Shown: positions 45,921-57,292 of the stretch, one piece after another
How the letters are laid out: every line of letters starts with the position of its first letter
Numbering within the stretch: position 1 is the stretch's first letter
Source of the DNA: Gymnothorax reevesii
Taxonomy: Eukaryota; Chordata; Actinopteri; Anguilliformes; Muraenidae
Assembly (NCBI GenBank): GCA_029721435.1
Contig: CM056581.1
Span: 66,973,712 to 67,037,711, forward strand
Direction of reading: 5' to 3'
Length of the DNA: 64,000 bases
Translations under genes and position numbers: made by a program
Notes under the pieces: model-generated
The model's database searches: none
Told to the model about the DNA's origin: nothing
What the model saw: the letters and a program-made list of their open reading frames with translations, nothing else

Positions 45921-46560
45921 ATGCATGAATTATTTTTTTCTTTTTTCCCCTTTTTTAAATTTATTTGCAAACAATTAACAAGACCTACCAAGGAGTAAAG
46001 TGCAATACGAACCATACAAACAGGAAATAACAAAAGAAGACAATGGAAGACAACAACAGACAAGAACAAAACAAATACAATAATAATAGTAAAAAATAAA
46101 AAAGGTAAGCAGAACAAACAATAAAACGCAAATGAGACAGGAGTAGGGAGTATCAGTCACAAGTGTTTGGAGTATATGGTATAGAATACTGTTGCTTGAA
46201 TGTGTGTATGAGTAAAACGTGTGACGAGGCTAAACCTTATGTAGAAAAAAAAACAAATAAATAAAAAATAAAGAAATAATAATGATAATAACAACAACAA
46301 CAACAACACTGAAAAAAATGTTTTGTTGAATGAACATAATTTTTTTAAGCTAAGTGGTTGCACAAAATATTTTTATCTGAAGCTAGATATTTTTATTATG
46401 TTGACTATTTGAAATTACTTATATTTTTTAAGTGGAGTTAAATAACACACCTATTTCTATTAAAATATGCTTAATTAATATATGGAACATTTACTAGGGG
46501 TCTAAATCACTTTTTCCAGTGAATAATAATAATCAGCGATAAGCAATAGTATCAGATTAT
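45921..46560. other. unassigned A/T-rich block within the Harbinger element
   Basis: Begins with a T-rich stretch (45928-45965), which suggests the tail of a minus-strand retroposon. Hydrophobic open frames on the minus strand (45857-46363) are low-complexity by-products. Contains (AAC)n/(AAT)n at about 46256-46310. Confidence 0.45.
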
Positions 46561-46619
46561 AATATAATATAATACTACCATATTACTCAATAAATTGGAC
46601 CAAATCTACCATCCTACCA

Positions 46620-46910
46620 TTGAGTGGGGGGGACTGCATAGCTGCATCCCCATATGCACCTCCTCCCTTACCTATTGATAACATCAAATATTTAGGTATA
46701 AACATTTCCACCAAGCTGTCAGAGTTGTTCAAATTAAATTTCATCCCACTACTCAAAACTATAGAAGACGATCTCAACCGTTGGATGAACTTGCCACTTT
46801 CTCTCACTGGTAGAATAGCCGCAGTCAAAATATGAACATCACCCAAAATCAATTATCTTTTTACAATGATCCCAACTCAGCCTACTACCAACTGGTTTCA
46901 ATCACTGGAC
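46620..46910 (+). pseudogene. L1-like RT thumb fragment
   Basis: Shows PLPIDNIKYLGINIST and DDLNRWMNLPLSLTGRIAAV, the L1/Tx1-type post-palm block, then a TGA (46832-46834) where the family has a Met-rich IKM segment. It ends at the hAT target site. Confidence 0.75.
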
Positions 46911-47439
46911 TCTATAACCAGTGCTTGAAGTGGACCGGAACGCAGCGGAACGCAGTTCCGGTACTTCTGTATTTTTATCATATGCGTTCCTGCACTTTGA
47001 AGTTGAACAGAACGCACCGGAGCACAGTTCCGGCACTTCTTTATTTTACATTACATTACACATTATATATTTTCATCAAAGATTGTGGATCATTCGATAG
47101 CCTAGATTATTCCATTGTCTGGGTTGCTTGTCGTTCATTCACATGAGCGCACCAATAAAAGAAAATCCCACATTTGACAACAAATTGGTTGCCTAGCTAC
47201 CACTTCTGAGTAATTGCCATAGGTACGGAGGGCGCGCTCATTCAAGTCTGCACTGCTGTGGTTGGCAAGTGGGACGTTACGGTCCAAACCACAGCTGTAA
47301 ATGGTAAATGTTTGCTGCCAATATTAACTGCTGGATTGTAAAACACCTACTACGGTTATGAAGACAAGGAACACATCGTTGAAAAGACGAGACCGCGAGG
47401 ATTCATCTGCAGTAAGTCGATCATAATTTTATATCCACT

Positions 47440-47555
47440 CAGGGAATTCCTATGTGTTCCTATGTGTATGTGCACTCTATGGGACAGCTTTGAATCTCTT
47501 ATCATTCTGTGAAATGACAATAAAGGCGTTCTATTCTATTCTATTCTATTCTATT
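47440..47555 (+). repeat. retroposon 3' tail with (TTCTA)n
   Basis: GTGAAATGACAATAAAGGCG is followed by TTCTA repeats (47529-47555). This is the typical 3' end of a fish LINE or SINE with a pentanucleotide tail. The upstream extent is not determined. Confidence 0.65.
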
Positions 47556-47911
47556 AAGTGCGACCAAGACGGGTCCAGTGTTGTTGTTTGTGCTAACATT
47601 AGCTAGCTAGCCACCAGCATGAAAAATAATTCAATGACTTGCCAACTGGTTCGCAAAACCTGCTCAACGAGCTCTCAATAAAGGATTTTAAACTAACATC
47701 ACAATCTAACCAGCCAACACGCTGGAACAGTGTTTCGTCCTTTAAACTCTAAAGCACAAAACACTTCTAAGTCGTCGTTGGCTGGTGGTATGATTATTAT
47801 TATGCAGTTCTGTGTTGCTATTAAGAGTTTGAGCAGGCTTTGCAAACTATCTTATGTTGTTTGACTGGTGACTTCTAGCCAGACAATCCAAACAATGACA
47901 TGAATAAAGTG

Positions 47912-47915
<4 letters not shown>

Positions 47916-47982
<67 letters not shown>
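47916..47982. repeat. (TA)n microsatellite
   Basis: An uninterrupted TA run of about 66 bp. Confidence 0.97.
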
Positions 47983-47984
<2 letters not shown>

Positions 47985-48007
47985 CATGCTTGCATTCTAT
48001 TCTCATT

Positions 48008-48085
48008 AAAGCCGCTTGCACACTGGACGCGAAACAAATTTTTCGCACGACTGATTACAGACAAAGTCAATGCAAAGACGCGATA
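48008..48085. repeat. fragment of the 24.7-kb MITE family
   Basis: TTAAAGCCGCTTGCACACTG, GACGCGAAACAAATTTTTCGC and AAAGTCAATGCAAAGACGCG (cited in parts) match the units at 24066-24784. Confidence 0.7.
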
Positions 48086-49206
48086 GTCGGACAGGGTTTT
48101 AATATAGCTCCGTGTCCGAAAGTCAGAAAAGTTCTAATTTTTCCGAGTATTCCAGGAATTATTAGATGTGTAAACTTGGCCATGTTTGTGTTCGACCTTC
48201 ACAAAATGCAAATTGATAGCTATCGACTTTTCTTGGTCTTTTTAGCCTATTCGTCTGTTTTCGTTGAAGATAGACATCAGTCTTTATTCGGTCTTCCTTT
48301 TGAAAATTAGTCAGATGGACCGAACAGATTCACGCTTTATTTCCACAGCTGAGATAAAATAGTGCGTGAGCAAATCAATTCCATGACCATTGAGAGTGTG
48401 AAGAAATCATCACATGCACGATCAAGACTGTCCGCCAGGAAATGCAAAATACTCCATGTCCACCAGCCAGCAAAAAGTAAAAGTATTGATATGAGAACAG
48501 ATTTATAACGAAATAAAGAATAAAAACCAACAAACAGGATATCCAACAAAGATGACCCGCCAATAAATAAACCGCAGTGTTCATTGGATGTTCTGTTGTT
48601 AAAATGTTTCTTTTAATTCTTTATTTCGTTATCAATCTGTTCTAATCGTCTTCTTTTTTTTGGCTGTCAGACACGGAGGCATCGTACATTGTGTCGCGCC
48701 AGTGTTGACTCACTTTATTGAGCGGAGCTTAAACAGAAACATTGATTGAAATCCTCGGTACTCATCTTGAAGAACTGAGCCCTCTTATCAAAACATTCAC
48801 GTTTAATATCTTAAAGAGTCAGCAGATTTGAAGAAATTAAAAACAGTAATAGACTGTCAGACACGGAGAAAAAACTTAAACATCTTGACAATACGGTTGT
48901 GGTTCTTACTCCAGCTGCCCACATACTAAAGGTTCATTCAAAAATAGGCCTAATATCAGAATTATTGTGAAAACACATCTGTTTAAACAAGTACTGTAGC
49001 ACAAAATGAAAAGAGTAGAGCATTGTCCTTAAGAGCCATGTTTGCTAAATGCATGAATGTAAAAAAACGTTTTAAGTTTCCAATTAAAAAAATAACGTGT
49101 TTTCAACTTTTCAACTAACCCTAAACCTTTTTTAATGACCGGGATGGTTCTCAGAAAATCAGGGTTCCTGCACTTCTTTTTTCCCACTTCAAGCACTGTC
49201 TATAAC

Positions 49207-50213
49207 ACACACATTCTATTGGAAAAATAAAAAAACTAGAATCAAACTCACAACATTACAAAAAAGTAAAACAGCCGGCGGTCTTGAGGCACTCCATTTT
49301 CATTTTTATTTTCTCGCCAACCAATTACAGTATATTTATAAATGGATTAACCACACAACACAGTCTCACTCATGGACAGAACTAGAACAAGAACAATGGA
49401 AACCCATCTCAATATCCGACCTCCCATTTCTCAACACAACTCTGAAACATCACAGTGCGTTCAGCCATACAACAATCTCCACAACTCTGACAGCTTGGTG
49501 GAAAATCAATAAGCTCTTCAAATCCACATTAACACCATGCAAATACACCCCTATTTGGAACAACCCGGATTTCACACAGAAAAATTCACCCCTAGATTTT
49601 GTCACCTGGAAAAAAAAGGAATCACACACCTACACTACATTTTCCATAATGATACACTCATCTCTTTTGAAAATCTTATTCACACCTATGGCATTGGGAC
49701 TGGCCAGTATCTTCAGTATTCACAATTAAAATCAGTTCTCAAAGCCAAAATCAATATAATTAATAACATCTTGCAACCTCCAGCACTGACAGAACAATTA
49801 TTAGAGATTAAAAACACAAAGAAATTACTATCCAAATTATACAGACTACTACTAAACCAAGACACATCCATATCACTCCCCACACAAAAAATGGGAGAGT
49901 GATCTACTGGTCAGTCCCAATGCCGAATTCTGGTCACAAATCTGCCGGAACACCTTCACAATGTCAAAAAACACAAGTATACAACTAATACAGTATAAAG
50001 TCATCCACAGAACTCACCTCACCACACACAAAATACATAAAATGGGACTCATAGACTCAGACATTTGCTCATCATGCACACTAAACACTGTAGACAATTA
50101 CTATCATGCCATGTGGCTCTGTCCCCCAGTACAAACTTTCTGGGAGAAGGCCATAGCTCTCTACTTTGAAATGCACTGGAAAACTCCCGTACCCGTAGCA
50201 ACTGCCATTATTT
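49207..50213 (+). pseudogene. L1-like LINE C-terminal region
   Basis: The continuous family order is FYWKNKKTRIKLTTLQK, LANQLQYIYKWINH, ISDLPFLNTTL, FVTWKKKGITHLHYIF, YGIGTGQYLQYSQLKSVLKA and then LLVSPNAEFWSQIC and CSSCTLNTVDNYYHAMWLC, the zinc-binding C-terminal motif. Frameshifts lie near 49560 and 49900. It ends at about 50215, before the true C-terminus. The same region is open in the L1 at 51241-52104. Confidence 0.8.
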
Positions 50214-50556
50214 TATGAGACAAACCAGCCCCTTGGACTATTTCCTCATTTATTTCCTCAATGGGTTGTATGTGGGATATTTTTTTCAATGGGCCGCCCT
50301 GCCACCAGACAACCAATCATCGTGCTTATTGTCCCAAGACTCGTGCATGAGAATTGACGTCATCCATAGCAACGCAGATTTACTCCCACCTATCTCAGAG
50401 CTACTCCTAGTCTAGGAGTTACCAGTTTTCGTAACTAAAAGTTGCTCTCAGTGGCTTTGAGAATAACTTTTAAGATTTTACTCCTACATAAAATGTTTTT
50501 GCGTGACTTAAGAGTACTCCTAGTGGTAAAATAAAATGCTTTGTGAATACGGGCCC

Positions 50557-50708
50557 AGGACTCTACTTACAATTAAAATAACAAGGAAGCAATGCACTAA
50601 TTTAACTGTCAAATTCATTTGAATTTTCATCTTATGTGCTGTATTTTGCTAACATTCATTAATTTTGAAATTTACGTCTGAAAACACATTCCAAATAATT
50701 GGAAACGA
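50557..50708. other. unassigned spacer
   Basis: AT-rich; nothing recognised. It ends at the left target duplication of the L1 at 50723. Confidence 0.4.
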
Positions 50709-51068
50709 ATGACTGGAAAACCTTTTTTTTTTTTTTTAAGCCCGCCACCACCCCCCTCTTTGGAGGACAACTTTATTTTTATTTTCAGCTGAGAAAATGC
50801 AAATTAAACAGCAGAATGAGGTTTGTATGGAAAAGGAAAAAAATATAGATATATAGTACATTAAGGAAAAAGAAAACAAAAAGAAAAATATTTAACATTG
50901 GTGAATGAAGTATGTAGGAGAACTTGGGGGGTAAGGGCGTGTATCAATGGCAGATGTGTAGATGTTTATTGTGTGTGGCGCAGGCTTTTACATTCACATA
51001 AAGGACACATAAATAAACAGACAGACAGATAAAATGACAGACAGAAGTTGATAACTAGGTGTTAATGT

Positions 51069-51070
<2 letters not shown>

Positions 51071-51100
<30 letters not shown>
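51071..51100. repeat. (GT)n microsatellite in L1 3' UTR
   Basis: About fifteen GT units, followed by CGTGCG. Confidence 0.95.
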
Positions 51101-51104
<4 letters not shown>

Positions 51105-51240
51105 CGCTTGTGAGAGATTTGTGTGTGTGCACATATGAGTGTGTTAGTTGGGGGACAATAGTCAGTAAATTGTTTTAGAGTGAGATAGAAGAGAAGTGTT
51201 CGAGCCAACATGAGGTGCTGGGGTAAGGATTAGATTACGA

Positions 51241-52104
51241 TTAGTTCTCAGGAATAAAGCGGCAAAGAAATGCTGTTGTATTGAGGGAGATGGCTGAGTC
51301 AGGTTTGTAGGAAGTAAATGACCAGATGGAGTGGGGTTCAATAGTGGGGTGTTGTGTATGGTGTTCCAAAGAAATGTAATCCAAGAGTAAGTTTTTCCAT
51401 TGAGCAATATTTGTATTGTTTTTTGATTTCCAGTTCATGAGAATAGTTTTTTTGGCGACAGCTAGGGCAGTGAGGAGTAACCTATTGTTTGTTTTAGTTA
51501 AATTTGTGTTAGATGTGACACCAAGTAAGCAGAGTGATGGGGATAAAGGGATATGACAGCCCAAGAGGATTGAGAGTGATTTGGTGACATCTCTCCAAAA
51601 TTGCTGAACCGGTGTACAATACCGAATAGCGTGAATGTAGGTGTCTGAGATGTTTTTGGTGCAGCTCATACAAGTGCCTGGAGAGAACCCCATTTTAAAC
51701 ATTTTGTGCCCAGTGTAGTGAATTCTACGGAGTACCTTGTATTGAATTAGTTGTAGATTTGTATTTTTTGACATGATATAGATATTTTTGCAGATTTGGC
51801 TCCAGAAGTCGGCATCAGGAGCAATTGACAGGTCATTTTCCCATTTTATCGTAGGAAGTGATAATGAGTTATCAGACTGCGAAATTATGCTGTATATTTT
51901 AGAAAGGAGTTTTTTAACTGAACAAATATTGATGAGTTCTAAGCATGCTGCTGGGAGGTCGAGGTTGGTGGTTGTGATATTTCTTGCGGCATGAGTTGAT
52001 GATTTAAGCTGTAAATATTCGAAAAATTGATTGCTCCTGATGCCGTACTCCTGGACCAGGTGGGTAAATGGGACAAGAGTATTATTCTGGAAAATGTGTC
52101 TCAA
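51241..52104 (-). pseudogene. L1-like ORF2 C-terminal domain, 5'-truncated but open
   Basis: An open frame of 287 aa: YGIRSNQFFEYLQLKSS, WENDLSIAPDADFWSQICKN, MSKNTNLQLIQYKVLRRIHY, then the zinc-binding CMSCTKNISDTYIHAIRYC and LTALAVAKKTILMNWKS. It corresponds to the region after the RT palm/thumb and lacks endonuclease and RT, so it has no activity. It has no stop over 864 bp, which points to recent insertion. The end of the domain is in another frame (51162-51240). Confidence 0.85.
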
Positions 52105-52309
52105 GTGAGTGATTCCTTTATCAAACCACGTGCGAAAGTAGAGCGGTTACTTGTTGCTGAGGAAGTCAGGTTTGTGCCAGATTGGAGTGAATTTAGATGG
52201 ACCTAGTGTAGATTTTGTGATATTGTGGAATTTCCACCAGGCTATCAGGGTCGTAGATATTGACAGTGTTTTAAAACAGGGGTGGGTTTTAATGGATGAC
52301 TGGAAAACC

Positions 52310-53399
52310 TGAAAGAAAACGTGTTTGGAACACTCGGTTGTTCCGCATGTGATCTAAGTATTATTGGACATGAAATAAGCAGTCATAAAAGGCACTGTCG
52401 TTTACGAGCAAATTAGTTTCTTGACGTGCAGTTACACAGAATTTAGAAATTTCACTATCAACACTCCATGATAAAGTGAAAATATTCAGAGAAAGGGGGT
52501 GGCAGGAATTGCTGTTGTCTGACTAACATGTCTATCTTTCAAACTGTTTTTTGTCAGCTGACATCTCAGTCATTTTCAAGATAACAGGTGCTGTGACAAT
52601 GACTCAGCTGATCTTTATCGAACAAACTTATATTAACGGTTATATTTAAATGTAGGCAACGGCTTTCCAGTGTCGGCACCAGAACAAAAATCTGTCTTTA
52701 AATACAAAAGTAAAAGCAGATGTCTAATCTCATCAGCTGATGTTTCATTTCAGCTGGGGGTGTGTCACTCCAATTTAACATTTGCTCCGATGTGGCCAAG
52801 CAGCAAAAGTAACAAAATTTAGCAGTAACATTAAGGCTGAACAGAGTTGCATAATTTCATCCCCACCTTTCGGGGGCTTTCACTCATCACCTTTTCAGGC
52901 TATTCTCAATTTATCTCTGAAATAAAGACAACGGTTTTCACAGGTGTGTTGATTTATTAAATGTTCATTTCAATGTACAAAACTGCAAATGCAAACAAAT
53001 TTAGTTGGCCTGGGCTACTAAGAGAGGCGGAGTAATATTTTCAGTGATGAGGTATTTTTCATTTGAGCACAGGCTACCCGTATTGTCTTGCTCATATGAG
53101 AACATTCTAAACGTCTAATTGACCAATCAGATTGCTCGGTGGGATCTACATGTTGAATAATTAAGGTTAATACTACTTGAAAAAATATATATAAACACCC
53201 TCAGGGTGCGTTCGAGCGCGGCTGCAAGACGGTAGTGCAAGATTCCCGAAAAAAATTGCGCAAAAATCTTGCCGAAGTTGCGCGATAAGTCCTCCTGCAA
53301 GGTTTGAATTCAGTACAGGCCCATATATACATATACACCCTATCCCCAATCAGCTCAGGAGGACTCATATGCTTGTGTATATGACTAAGCTTTGAGCCA
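52310..53399. other. unassigned, no gene seen
   Basis: AT-rich; no ORF above 60 codons and no repeat end that I recognise. Possible intron of the transglutaminase gene. No exon 3-like sequence was found. Confidence 0.4.
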
Positions 53400-54015
53400 T
53401 GGCTAAAAAGGAATCGAGAGAGGGGGGTGATCTGATTGGCAGGGCCCGGCCGTTCCGCAGCTTAGGGGCCGTGATAGAGAAAGCATGGTCACCGCTGAGT
53501 TTAAGCCTTGAGCGTGGGCAAGTCAGGAGGCTTGTGTCAGACACCCTGAGGTACCTAGAGGCAGTGTAAGGGCTTCAGAAGTCTGTGTTATAAGGGGAGG
53601 GCAACCAGTTAGGACGTCAAATTAAACAGCAAAAACTATAAAATCTATCCTAAAGCAAACTGGAAGCCAGTGAAGAGAGGCCAGAATTTGGGGAGTAAGG
53701 TCGCTTTTTTTGATCCCAGTCAGACGCCTGACTGCAAAACTTTGAACCAGTTGCATTCAGTACAAGAACAATTGGCTGATCTCAGTACACTGGGAATTGC
53801 AGTAATCAAGCCAGGAGGTGATAAACGCATGAATGACTTTTTCTAGATTACTGATAGGAGAGGAAAAGCTTTATTTTTGCAATGAGAGAAGCTAGATTTT
53901 ACTACGGCATTTACTTGATTTTCAAATTTAATGGCAGAATCAAAGATCACACCAAGACGCTTTGCATATGGGTGGGTCAGTTTGAATTCAACCAGAGGTG
54001 CCACGTTGACGGACT
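53400..54015 (-). pseudogene. old LINE RT C-terminal relic
   Basis: Read on the minus strand with stops: [14 protein letters not shown], RLTGIKK-like, ISQ, and LDYCNSQ at 53640-53820, preceded by VTFDPSIKFENQVN at about 53900-53960. This is the conserved C-terminal block (LDYCNSL...RLLTGT...LHWLPV) of L2/CR1-type LINEs. Too degraded for family assignment. Confidence 0.65.
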
Positions 54016-54346
54016 CAGATTTGGCTCAAAAAAAAATGTGGGAGTACCTCAATATTTACATGAACACACAAAATTTTAGGCTTCAACTTCCAAGGGGTTC
54101 CGAGATATGCCCCTCCATAAGTAAGGGGCTATGTCAACTTTTCCGCAACCTTTAATTTGTAGGGGGTTTTATAGGCCAATATCTTGGAAATAAATCATAG
54201 CTTTGGGCTGAAAAGTGTATCTCATGATAACTGGGGTCCAGGCTTTCAGAATCTGCCATTAAAATTGGTCTACCTCTTTTCATTTCAGTGTCATTAGCTT
54301 CTCAATTATGACATTTTCATGGGCGGAGATCCCATTAAACTTTCGA
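54016..54346. other. unassigned
   Basis: No gene or repeat end is recognised. Confidence 0.4.
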
Positions 54347-54545
54347 GCAGCCAGATAGCTCACTCGGTTAAAGCTCCGCTTTGCGGAGCTGAAATGACTA
54401 TCATGGCATGGGTTTGAGCCCTGGTTGTACCAACCGGCAGCAGATGGCAGCTTTTTCAGAGCAGCGCACAATTGGCCATTGTGCTACAGGGATGCAAATT
54501 GGGAAAGGTCTGCCAGGAAGGGTAATATAAGTTGCTTTTTTCGTT
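54347..54545 (+). repeat. tRNA-derived SINE
   Basis: A-box-like TAGCTCACTCGG (54356-54367) and B-box-like GGGTTTGAGCCCT (about 54410-54422) with tRNA-like spacing. The body contains GCGCACAATTGGCCATTGTG (54465-54484). The tRNA identity is not clear, and it is not a functional tRNA because the acceptor stem does not pair. Confidence 0.65.
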
Positions 54546-55138
54546 CCTTAGACGCCTACTGTTGGCCAGCCGGGCGCTCCTCTGGAAGATTCTAAGCTTG
54601 TTCATGTTCGGGTATCCGCCCTCGTTCTGAACTAACGAGGAATCTACCAATGAGTGTAAAGAAGCAGTATTGATGGGCACGCACTTCGGAGGAGAGCCGT
54701 GAACCATCTCTCTCTCCTGAATTGGCAACAAGGGGTCGCATCCCAGCAAGCCTTTTACACAGTTCCCCAATTAGGATTCCAGATTCGGGTGGGAGATGGC
54801 AAATTTTTGAAAAAAGAAAAAAAAAAAAAATTTCAAGGACCCCCTTTCAGCCCAGGATTACTGGATTCTTTTTATTTTGGGACAGGTCTGTCTGCAAAAA
54901 GAATATTGAATGTACTCAAGGCTATCTATGGGAGTTAAGAGCCTCTGAAATGGGTCCTGACGTAAAAAAAAATGATTTTTGCCAAGTTTTATTTGAAAAG
55001 TTCACCAAGTGGGCAGTAACCAAGGTTATTAATTTTTTTCTGCATAATTGCATTTATCTTATCTTGCATTTCTTATCATTCAAAATTTCAAACTCTTTTC
55101 TCATCTGCCTCATTGTTACATGATTTTGTCAAAGAAGG
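54546..55138. other. unassigned
   Basis: Open stretches of 79-133 codons (54699-54938, 54722-55123) contain an A-run and no known motif. I do not call them genes. Confidence 0.4.
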
Positions 55139-55176
55139 CTGTAATGTGAAACATTACCACTAAATGGCAGTATTGA
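55139..55176 (+). repeat. 5' LTR remnant
   Basis: Starts TGTAATGTGAAAC and ends GGCAGTATTGAC, matching the first 38 bp of the 3' LTR (61981-62018) with about three differences. After it the sequence passes straight into gag-like, Glu/Arg-rich coding sequence, so the rest of the LTR, the primer site and the leader are deleted. Confidence 0.75.
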
Positions 55177-56345
55177 CAGAAAGAGAAAAGGAGGAAAAAG
55201 AAAAACAAAGAATTTGAGAGGGAAGAAAGAGAGGAAGAAAGGGAGGAAAAAGAAAAACAAAGGCCGTTTGAGTGAGAAAAATTAGCAAGAATTTGAGAGA
55301 GAGAGAGAGGAAAGAGAGAGACAGGGACAAAGAGATTTTGATTTACAGAAATTAGATAGAGAAGAAAGGCTCCAAATGGAGCTACTAAAAATCAAAATAG
55401 CTACTGAAAACAAATTTCATGCTAGCCAGGAGGTAAAACTGGTGCCTCCATTCTCAGAGGAAGAGATAGATAAGTATTTCCAGTGCTTTGAGGAGGTAGC
55501 GAAGAGTTGCCACTGGTTAAAGGAACACTGGCCTCAAAGGTAAAGCTCAACAAGCCTATTCGGCTTTGTCTGCAGATGATTCCTCTGACTATGAGGTTGT
55601 CAAAAAAATTATTTTGAGAGCTTATGAGTTGGTTCCAGAGGCTTACCGACAGAAATTCAGAGATCTGAAGAAATCTGACAATCAGACTTTTGAGGAATTT
55701 GCTAATGACAAGAAGGTTTACTTTGAGCGCTGGTGTACTTCTATGGTCAAGGATGATTTCAACTCACTAAAAGAGATGGTGTTAGTTGAAGAATTCAAGA
55801 ACTGTGTTAAAGGGGAACTCTGGTCAATTTCAACACGTATCTTTGTTGTTTGTGTTGAAGGAGTACTGTCAATAGCGAGACAAACGAAGAAATTTGGTTT
55901 TGCCTACACCGAGTTATGCTCTTGCTAAAGTTCGCACCCAAGCGGCTCCAATGGGGCAGGCTTTTAAGGTGCTTTTAGCGTCTTAACACGATCGTGATGT
56001 CATTTCAAGTCCATAGCCATGTTCACCTAACCCTTCCAAGTGACCACAATGAATTTGACTACAGTAGCTGAACGAGAAATGTATAAAAATTGTGCTAATT
56101 TACTCAGTGCACATACCTCTGTTTATTTCCTGTTTTCCGATGAAGTCCACACTAGTCGATTGTCGAACTCGAAAAATCCAATATTCCAAAATGTAATTTT
56201 TCCACCAAAAAAACATGCTTACGAACCGCTGTGGTTATGTCCATTGCGATGACTGTGTTGCAACATAGCTACACTGCAGCCTAACATCACAACTACATTT
56301 TAATACTCGCATGCAGTCTCATTGGGAACTAGCACTTCAGGTGAG

Positions 56346-57195
56346 CAGTGGTGTAGTGGGGATTTTATCACTAGGGGAACTCTCCACAAAAAAGAAAATT
56401 ATTTTAAAAAAAAAAACACGTTAGTCACCCGGATAGACCCAAGTTCCAAATGCTTGAGCCATATATGATAAGTATACTTTCACTTTGTTACTTTGACACT
56501 GGGAACTTAGTTACTCGTTTCAAATTAAAATATTAATTTCATCATTTACGAATTATCTGGATTTGGCTTGTTCGAAAAGAACAACGGTGTATCTTTGTGC
56601 AGATGTGTTCGCCAGTGGACGTGGACCTGAAAATTTATGCACGCAGTTACAATATTTTATCACTAGATGACACACCAGGATTGAACATTCCCAACTGCCA
56701 GTAAGCTCCTGTCTCCTACGTGGGCGCGGTCGCTGAAGATTGTGCGCGTTGTAAGCTATTTGCAGAATGAATGCTGACCGGGTTATCCGTCGCATCTTGT
56801 TGTCAGAAGTGGTAGCTCAAGTAGGCGGGCACCGGATCGGATTTTGTTTTCAGCCAAAATACATTACATGGAGGGCAGAGAGCCCCCACTCTCCCCGTAA
56901 CAAGTTATAAGTCAATTCATCTAACCATAACCGTCCAAAGCAGTTAAATTGAGGTGGAAAATGATCCATAAGGCAAATATCCAGCATAGTTCCTCGACCT
57001 AAATGTGCGGCAATTGTAAAAAAAAAAAAAAAAAACACACGAAAATGATAACAGAGGCAATGTTTTTTTAAAAAAAAATATTTATTAGACAAATAAGAAA
57101 AAATCTCGCCAAAAAAAAAGAAAAAATCTCGAAAATCTCGCCAAAAAGATTGGGGGAACGCTGTTCCCCCGCGTCCCCCGACCACTACACCCCTG
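56346..57195. mobile_element. 850-bp non-autonomous hAT
   Basis: Ends CAGTGGTGTAGTGG and, inverted, CAGGGGTGTAGTGG. The octamer CAGGTGAG is on both sides (56338-56345 and 57196-57203). It sits inside the left inverted arm of the Kolobok-like element. The interior has A-runs (56404-56417, 57019-57035) and no transposase. Confidence 0.92.
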
Positions 57196-57292
57196 CAGGT
57201 GAGTGTCGGCAACATCCGCGGAGATCTCAGACGAAGACGGAGCGTTGGAACGACAACGACATTTGTTCAGAATCTTGAAAATATTTGCTCTG

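Larger units (their letters stand above)
46919..49198. mobile_element. 2.28-kb hAT with perfect TIR and target duplication
   Basis: Ends CAGTGCTTGAAGTGG and its exact inverse CCACTTCAAGCACTG. The host octamer TCTATAAC is on both sides (46911-46918 and 49199-49206). The sub-terminal left region repeats GCAGTTCCGGTACTTCT/GCACAGTTCCGGCACTTCT. No transposase is recognised. The interior holds microsatellites, a MITE fragment and an inverted repeat. Confidence 0.93.
46560..50215 (+). mobile_element. L1-like LINE fragment (+), split by a hAT
   Basis: 46560-46910 encodes the RT thumb region (INWTKST, NIKYLGINISTKLSELFKLN, LNRWMNLPLSLTGRIAAVK). 49207-50213 continues with FYWKNKK, TTLQKSKTAGGLEALHF and the C-terminal domain (MSKNTSIQLIQYKVIHRTHL, then CSSC...H...C). 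The two join when the hAT at 46919-49198 is removed. Both the 5' and 3' ends are missing, which is unusual for L1 and suggests later deletion. Confidence 0.8.
41363..50556 (+). mobile_element. PIF/Harbinger transposon swollen to 9.2 kb by nested insertions
   Basis: Left end GGGCCCGCATTCACAAAGC (41363-41381) and inverted right end GGGCCCGTATTCACAAAGC (50538-50556), with sub-terminal TCCTAA/CTCCTA words on both sides. It holds fragments of a PIF/Harbinger transposase (+). Subtracting the LINE (41697-44953), the LINE fragment plus duplication, an unassigned A-rich block (45921-46560) and the L1-hAT block (46560-50215) leaves only about 1.2 kb, so the original was already a deletion derivative. 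The 3-bp target duplication is not evident. Confidence 0.75.
50723..52295 (-). mobile_element. 5'-truncated L1-like LINE with poly(A) and 14-bp TSD
   Basis: The direct repeat ATGACTGGAAAACC lies at 50709-50722 and 52296-52309. Next to the left copy is a T-run (50723-50737), the minus-strand poly(A) tail. The 3' UTR holds (GT)n. Only the C-terminal coding part remains, as expected for target-primed reverse transcription that stopped early. Confidence 0.93.

Noticed and set aside
45857..46363. Hydrophobic minus-strand ORFs as membrane proteins
   Set aside because: They are translations of A/T-rich low-complexity DNA (poly-T and AAC/AAT repeats) and have no start context.
54356..54422. Functional tRNA gene
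   Set aside because: A and B boxes are present, but the stems do not pair into a cloverleaf and a SINE body follows.
54722..55123. 133-codon ORF as a gene
   Set aside because: It crosses an A-run (poly-Lys) and lacks any motif or conserved composition.
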